From Solea solea (taxonomy: Eukaryota > Chordata > Actinopteri > Pleuronectiformes > Soleidae), in assembly GCF_958295425.1 (NCBI RefSeq), contig NC_081149.1, positions 7,383,654 to 7,447,653 of the forward strand: a stretch of DNA of 64,000 nt. The letters run 5' to 3'. A program made the translations under genes and the position numbers. Positions 59,190 through 64,000 of the stretch are shown piece by piece; position 1 is the stretch's first letter, and each line of letters opens with the position of its first letter. The notes beneath the pieces are model-generated. The model ran no database searches. It had not been told where the DNA came from and worked only from the letters and a program-made list of their open reading frames with translations.

Positions 59190-59515
59190 ATCAACTACAG
59201 CATTGTTGCACTCTCTGTTGTGGAAACATCTGCAGAGAAGAAACCGGTGTCTTGTGGTTTCACAACACCATACGGAGCCGGACACAATGTGGCTTCAAGA
59301 TTAACTTCACAGTTTACTTCGGGAGCTCCGTGTGTAGCTCATCATGCGAAAGTATCGCTCGAAGCAGCTCTCATCCATACAGAGCTCCCGAATTTAACGG
59401 TGAAAGTCGCCAAGTTGTGTCCAGCTCAGTATGATGTTGTGGAAACACAAGACGACGGTTTCTTCTCTGCATATGTTTCCACACAAAAGTAAAACAATTC
59501 CCCGAGTGGAGTCTG
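59190..59515. mobile_element. Foldback (palindromic) element
   Basis: Left arm (about 59216-59345) and right arm (about 59360-59490) are complementary: left has GTGGAAACATCTGCAGAGAA and GAAACCGGTGTCTTGTGG; the right complement has GTGGAAACATATGCAGAGAA and GAAACCGTCGTCTTGTG. Inner parts (TTCGGGAGCTCCGTGTG / TTCGGGAGCTCTGTATG) also pair, leaving a loop of about 15 bases. No transposase; short frames inside are mirror images of each other. Confidence 0.7.
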
Positions 59516-59624
59516 GCCGCTGGCAAGTACATAATTTGGGGAATCTGTACACCGATTGGCCATCGTGTCAGAGCGATTTTTCTCAAAAGTTTAAAAACTC
59601 GATTTGTGCAATACAAATCATAGG

Positions 59625-59735
59625 ACACAATTTTGTGTCCTGTCCAAGAACACATCGGCATGTAGACTAGCAGAGCTGGGAATCAAACCCACAACCTCCG
59701 AGTTGAAAGACGACTCGCTCTACTGTTGGTTCTCT
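59625..59735 (-). repeat. SINE-like unit (copy C), partial
   Basis: Carries TAGACTAGCAGAGCTGGGAA and TCAAACCCACAACCTCCGAG, the B-box side of the unit found at 18040 and 56545. The A-box end is degraded. Confidence 0.5.
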
Positions 59736-62700
59736 CTCCAGCTCGTCCAAACAACAGGCTCCTCTGTCACAGTGACTGAGACTCACACAGCTGCAACTCA
59801 AAATCAGATTTCACTACTAAACCACGCCCCCTGCCCTGCTCTGCTCTCACTCTTTCTCCCTCAGCTCTCAGCCCAACTTGTTGGCATTCCTCAAAATTTG
59901 AGTTATCCTCAGAAAAAGGCGTTAAGTTACCCTTTAAAGTTCAATGGAATAGCTTGAGCTAAACTGAAACTTGCCAACAACACACACAAGTACAACAATG
60001 ATGTTCAGAAAGTCACTTTCCATTCGAGTGACGACCTTGAACCTCAAACTCCCGTTATCACTGGATTTTCATCTGCAGGAGATCTCAAAGTAATATCCTG
60101 AAGCTGCAGTACCGGGTCACGGAATACTTTTGTACTGTACGGCGTGCTGTCAGCTCTGTCTCACTCATGGTCATCCTGGCTATCCTTTTTTTCTGTTGCC
60201 ATGACAACACCTCCCTGCACTGTACTGCACTGCTCTGCCTCTTGATTGTGAGGAAAATGAAGGAGACAAAGGGAAAAATGTCAGACACTGAGCAGCCAGA
60301 GACTGAACAAAGACGAGCAAGTCAGCCCTGACTGGCCTACTTTGTCTGAAATTTATTTAAAGGATCCGCTTGATGTATTTGAGATGTTGCACATCTTTGC
60401 CGGTTTTAGTCTCAGCGATGCCAGCTATGTATAGTTACGGGAAGTGTCAAATCTTTCACTGTCATGATAGTACATACAGTACAGTGTTCGCGTTTGTTTT
60501 TAAAAGTTGATTTGGATGTGGCACGACCTCTGGATAGCTCCAGTGATGTGCTATCTGCTGCATCCTTCAAAATCTAGACAGTGTAGTTAGGTCGCTGTTT
60601 TTTTCTGGAACCCTCAAGTGCTTTTTATAACTAGGACAAATGAAAACAAGCACACTCACTACTCACCAAGGCCCACTCTGGGTCCAGGCCCAAAGTGACA
60701 ACTCCCAGCTTTTTGACCCAGAAACATGGTGGCGACAGACCTCATCACCGACCTGCCAGCCTGAGGAGGAAGGAGGACAAGTTGAGAATGAAGGCCCAGG
60801 CTGGAATTTAGGAAAATATGTCATATAATAAAGCCGGAAGGTCAACAATGAACGGACATGTAGTGTAACGTGATTGAAGAACAGAGATTTGGCGTCTGAC
60901 AACCCGACGAGAAGTCTAGCATGTTAGAGTTTTCTTTTTTCCTGGACGTTGACCAATAGGATAACAAAGTTCTCTGATGCCGTGTAACATACATATACAA
61001 ACATGGCAAAGAGGGAATAGTGACCCTGAAAAATGTTTTGTTGTTTTGACTCTCTGATGTCTCCTCGAAGGACGACCACGAGAAAGATGTTGGCGAGAAA
61101 TAGTGGAGGCACTTTGTGAACGTCGTGAACGGTGATTGGTCGGGGTTATACTTAGTGTTGCCAGTTCCCCGAACAAGACTTGGCAAGAATCTGTGCCACT
61201 GTGATTGATAATCTGACATGGTGACCATCGTGAACAACAAAAGTATCGTGTAGTCTGATCCTGACATTAGACTGAAGAAGAAGTTCACAGCTGGTTATCA
61301 AATTGTGCCATAATAACCAATTCAGAAACATATGCAAGCCACTGTGTTACCGTTTCCAAAACTCCAAATTCAAATCAGCTCATCCTTGTGTCAAATACAA
61401 TGTTTGTACCAAATTTGACCAAACTCCCTTGAGGCATTCTTGAAATATAACGTTAAGAAGAATGGGCCGGGAGTTACTTTAAAAACAAAAGTTCTAAAAA
61501 AGGACATGTAAGAATCAATCAAAAGCAGAACGCTGGGCTTATTTTCTCTCTGCTTATATAATATTAGAACAATGAGCAGTTCATCCAGTATGAAAAGTGT
61601 TCCGGAGATGAAACAGCTCCACCGAGTCGAGAGAGGGAAATCAGAAGGTCGTGTACATTTGTTTTTTTGTGTGTCTCTCTTTGAAGTGGAAAGCTTCGAG
61701 CATGCATGAATCACTCACACAGCTGCGCGCAGAAGCCATGACACTCAAGTCACATGACCACAAAGAGTGTCTGCACAGACGCCTCCCGCTCCATACCTGT
61801 CCCCAAACTCTGGTGAAATGACGCAACAGCCATTCTAGCATTGCGATTAAAAATTGGAAATAATAAGTAATTTATAGAACCACTTGCTGTGAAGTGTTTC
61901 AACTTCTTTAAACACTGGAATGACAAAAGTCTGACTTAGCAATGAATAATAGGGCTGAAACAATTACTCGATTAATCGATTATTAATCAATTACTCAATG
62001 AATCGATCGATTGTGTTTTCTGATTTTTCAGCTTCTTGAGAATGTGAATTTTCTGGTTTTTTTTGCTCATGTAACAAAGAAATCATTCAAACTGAATCTT
62101 TTTTTTTTTTCCAGGACAAGCTAACAATTTGAGGACATCATCGTTTCCAGGTTTGAGAAACACTGATCAACGTTTGGCAACATTTTGTGGACCAAACGAT
62201 TACTCAATCAATCGAGAGAAAAATCGACAGATTGACCGACTATGCAAATAATCGTTAGTTGCAGCCCTCTATAACACTAAGCAGATTTTCATTCAAACGT
62301 TTTGCAAATTCTTATCAAGTTTTCCAAAGAATTGGTACGTAAAAATGTGTATTTATGTGTGTCAAGCAGATAAAGATTCACAAAAAGAGTGTTTGTCTTC
62401 AAAGTAATTCTGCACAATAATAATAAAAAAAAAAAGGTTTCTATTCGGGTGTTTTATGGCCAGCTTTTCAAGGTAGAACCTTGAGCATGTTCGGTCTTAG
62501 GCGTGATCCAATCCATGAAACAGTTGCATTACTCAAATAAAACAGAACAAGATTAAAATTCCCCTCTGTGCACGCATTTAATTAGGCGCTCTCTCTCTTT
62601 CTCTCTCTATCCATCTGAGCGGAATTACAGCACTCCAGTCTGCACACCTGCTCCCTCCTGAAGAAACAGCTCAACAAACGACTTCAAAAAACTTCGAAAA

Positions 62701-64000
62701 CCTTTGGTGCAGATTCACCTGAACAAGAATTCACACAATCGTCATATGTCTGTCGCACAGAATGATAACGATAATCACGTTTGTACATTATTTTAATATC
62801 ATCTTCTCCGTGCTTCCAAATAGCAGATAGAGTGGTTTATTTTTACACAGCTGGTTGTTTTTATTGTTGCACCATGTCATGTTCCTACTTACTCATTACT
62901 TACTCTGTGTGAAATAAAAAAAAGAGAGAATAAAAATACAAACATAACATCCAAAACGGTACTAACACAACACGCCTGAGCCTCGGAACAAACTAATTAA
63001 CACCAGAGACGAGGATATTATTCAGACTTCAGGACAAAACTCCTCCCGCTTTATTATTGCTCACAGGTGGATTTTGCAAACAAAAGATAATTGCCACTTT
63101 TACAACTGTTGTTTTCGTGTAAGGTGTATAAACCAATCCTCCACATAATGGAGCTATAAAAATGATTCATGATGATGTTTAAAAAAAAAGAGAGAGAGAG
63201 ACATTCACGTTTACAGAATGTCAGAAAGACACAGACGATTGTCATCTGTCGTCGTCCATAAACGGCAGCTAAACGACGGTGCAATTGTTTTTAGTTGACA
63301 GTCGTTCACCATTTCACACTTTACGAGTGAACGTTTGAATTAAATGTCACTGTCTGGAGAGTATCTAGTGGTTTTATTTAAAAAAGACAGTCAAGTTTCG
63401 GGTCCTCGGGGGACTGCGTGCACTATTTAAAGGGAAACTTTACAGATGCAAGAAGACAAGAAATGACTGTAAATAAAAGTTAGTTGGCTCTCATGGTCCG
63501 AGACGCTTCCACATCAAACAAAAAAACAGTGAGCGTTCTCAAGAGGAAGATGGTGATGGTGAGCCTCTGGTTCTTTAATCTTAATTTTAGATGAAAAGGT
63601 TTGTCTAAAAATAAGATCAATGCCTGTCAAGGCCTCTTCATCATCTGTATATGATTAACATTTAAGAGCCGAGAGGACGTGGTCGACCAGTAATTCCCTT
63701 ATCCATGTTAGGGCATGTACGTCTGTCGGTGTTATTAAATCGCCAACTAGGATTGTCACAATCTAAATGACGTCCCAATCTCGACCTTCATGTAGCACAG
63801 CACAGGACATATCCACATGCATCATAAGGATGTAGACAAATAAGAAGACAACTCGGTCAACTCTTCCGTTCTTTCATTGCATTTTCTTTGCATTTCGAGC
63901 TAAACTTCCTGATATAGAAGTCCAAATATCACTTAAGTTAACTACATTTTGTGTTTACTTGGGTTATCCTTGTCTAATATTTAAATTTGTTTGATAACCA
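59736..64000. other. Noncoding stretch, one recognisable repeat
   Basis: Apart from the inverted-repeat element at 61951-62268 I see no gene, RNA or further repeat. Frames of up to 148 codons (60842-61288) show no domain. Confidence 0.45.
61951..62268. mobile_element. Inverted-repeat dispersed element (ATTAATCG family)
   Basis: Left end AGGGCTGAAACAATTACTCG, right complement AGGGCTGCAACTAACGATTA. The inner sequence has repeated ATCGATTAATCGATTATT blocks and GACCAAACGATTACTCAATC. This is a very common fish element; the copy is 318 bp and noncoding. Fragments at 21865-21900, 44510-44960 and 48540-48640. Confidence 0.65.

Noticed and set aside
1..64000. CRISPR arrays, operons or bacterial mobile elements
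   Set aside because: Sequence is clearly vertebrate; the only regular array (40827-41528) has no spacers.

Overview
The window looks like a piece of a ray-finned fish (probably teleost) nuclear genome. The evidence is one spliced vertebrate gene with short introns, a Ty3/Gypsy element of the Gmr1 type known from deuterostomes, many decayed DNA transposons, LINE and SINE-like repeats of kinds common in fish, and abundant microsatellites. There is no operon-like organisation, and no bacterial or organellar gene was seen.

Left part (about 1.7-19.1 kb, minus strand): thirteen coding exons of a myocardin-related transcription factor. The coiled coil, basic region and exon phases fit mrtfb (MKL2) best. 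The exons join in phase from a start codon at 19101 down to 1723, about 755 codons. They encode three RPEL actin-binding motifs, the basic B1 region, a glutamine-rich stretch, a SAP domain, a coiled coil and the first part of the transactivation region. The last exon or exons lie beyond the left edge. RPEL2 and RPEL3 differ from the usual RPxxxEL core. Introns hold decayed LINE reverse-transcriptase pieces, a Tc1-like remnant and small inverted-repeat elements.

Middle part (25.47-31.82 kb, minus strand): a complete, apparently young LTR retrotransposon. It has 901/902-bp LTRs that appear to differ by one base, a 5-bp target duplication (ATCCA), a primer-binding site, a polypurine tract and one uninterrupted 1496-codon gag-pol frame. 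Integrase lies before reverse transcriptase, the order of Gmr1-like Gypsy elements. It is on the same strand as mrtfb, 5' of the mrtfb start exon found here.

Right part (31.8-64 kb): no gene that I can recognise. It holds repeats, the most striking being a 700-bp array of about 33 copies of a 21-bp unit (40.83-41.53 kb) that matches the terminal sequence of the inverted-repeat element it sits in. A related short palindromic element lies at 19.9-20.3 kb. There is also a decayed integrase-like DDE transposon (46.9-47.6 kb), a hAT-like miniature element with target duplication (45.0-45.2 kb), a foldback element (59.2-59.5 kb) and two copies of the same nested repeat (17.8 and 56.3 kb).

How the parts may interact: mrtfb would couple actin monomer level to SRF target genes. 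The sense-oriented LTR element upstream could supply promoter or polyadenylation signals to mrtfb transcripts if longer isoforms start further 5'; this is inference only.
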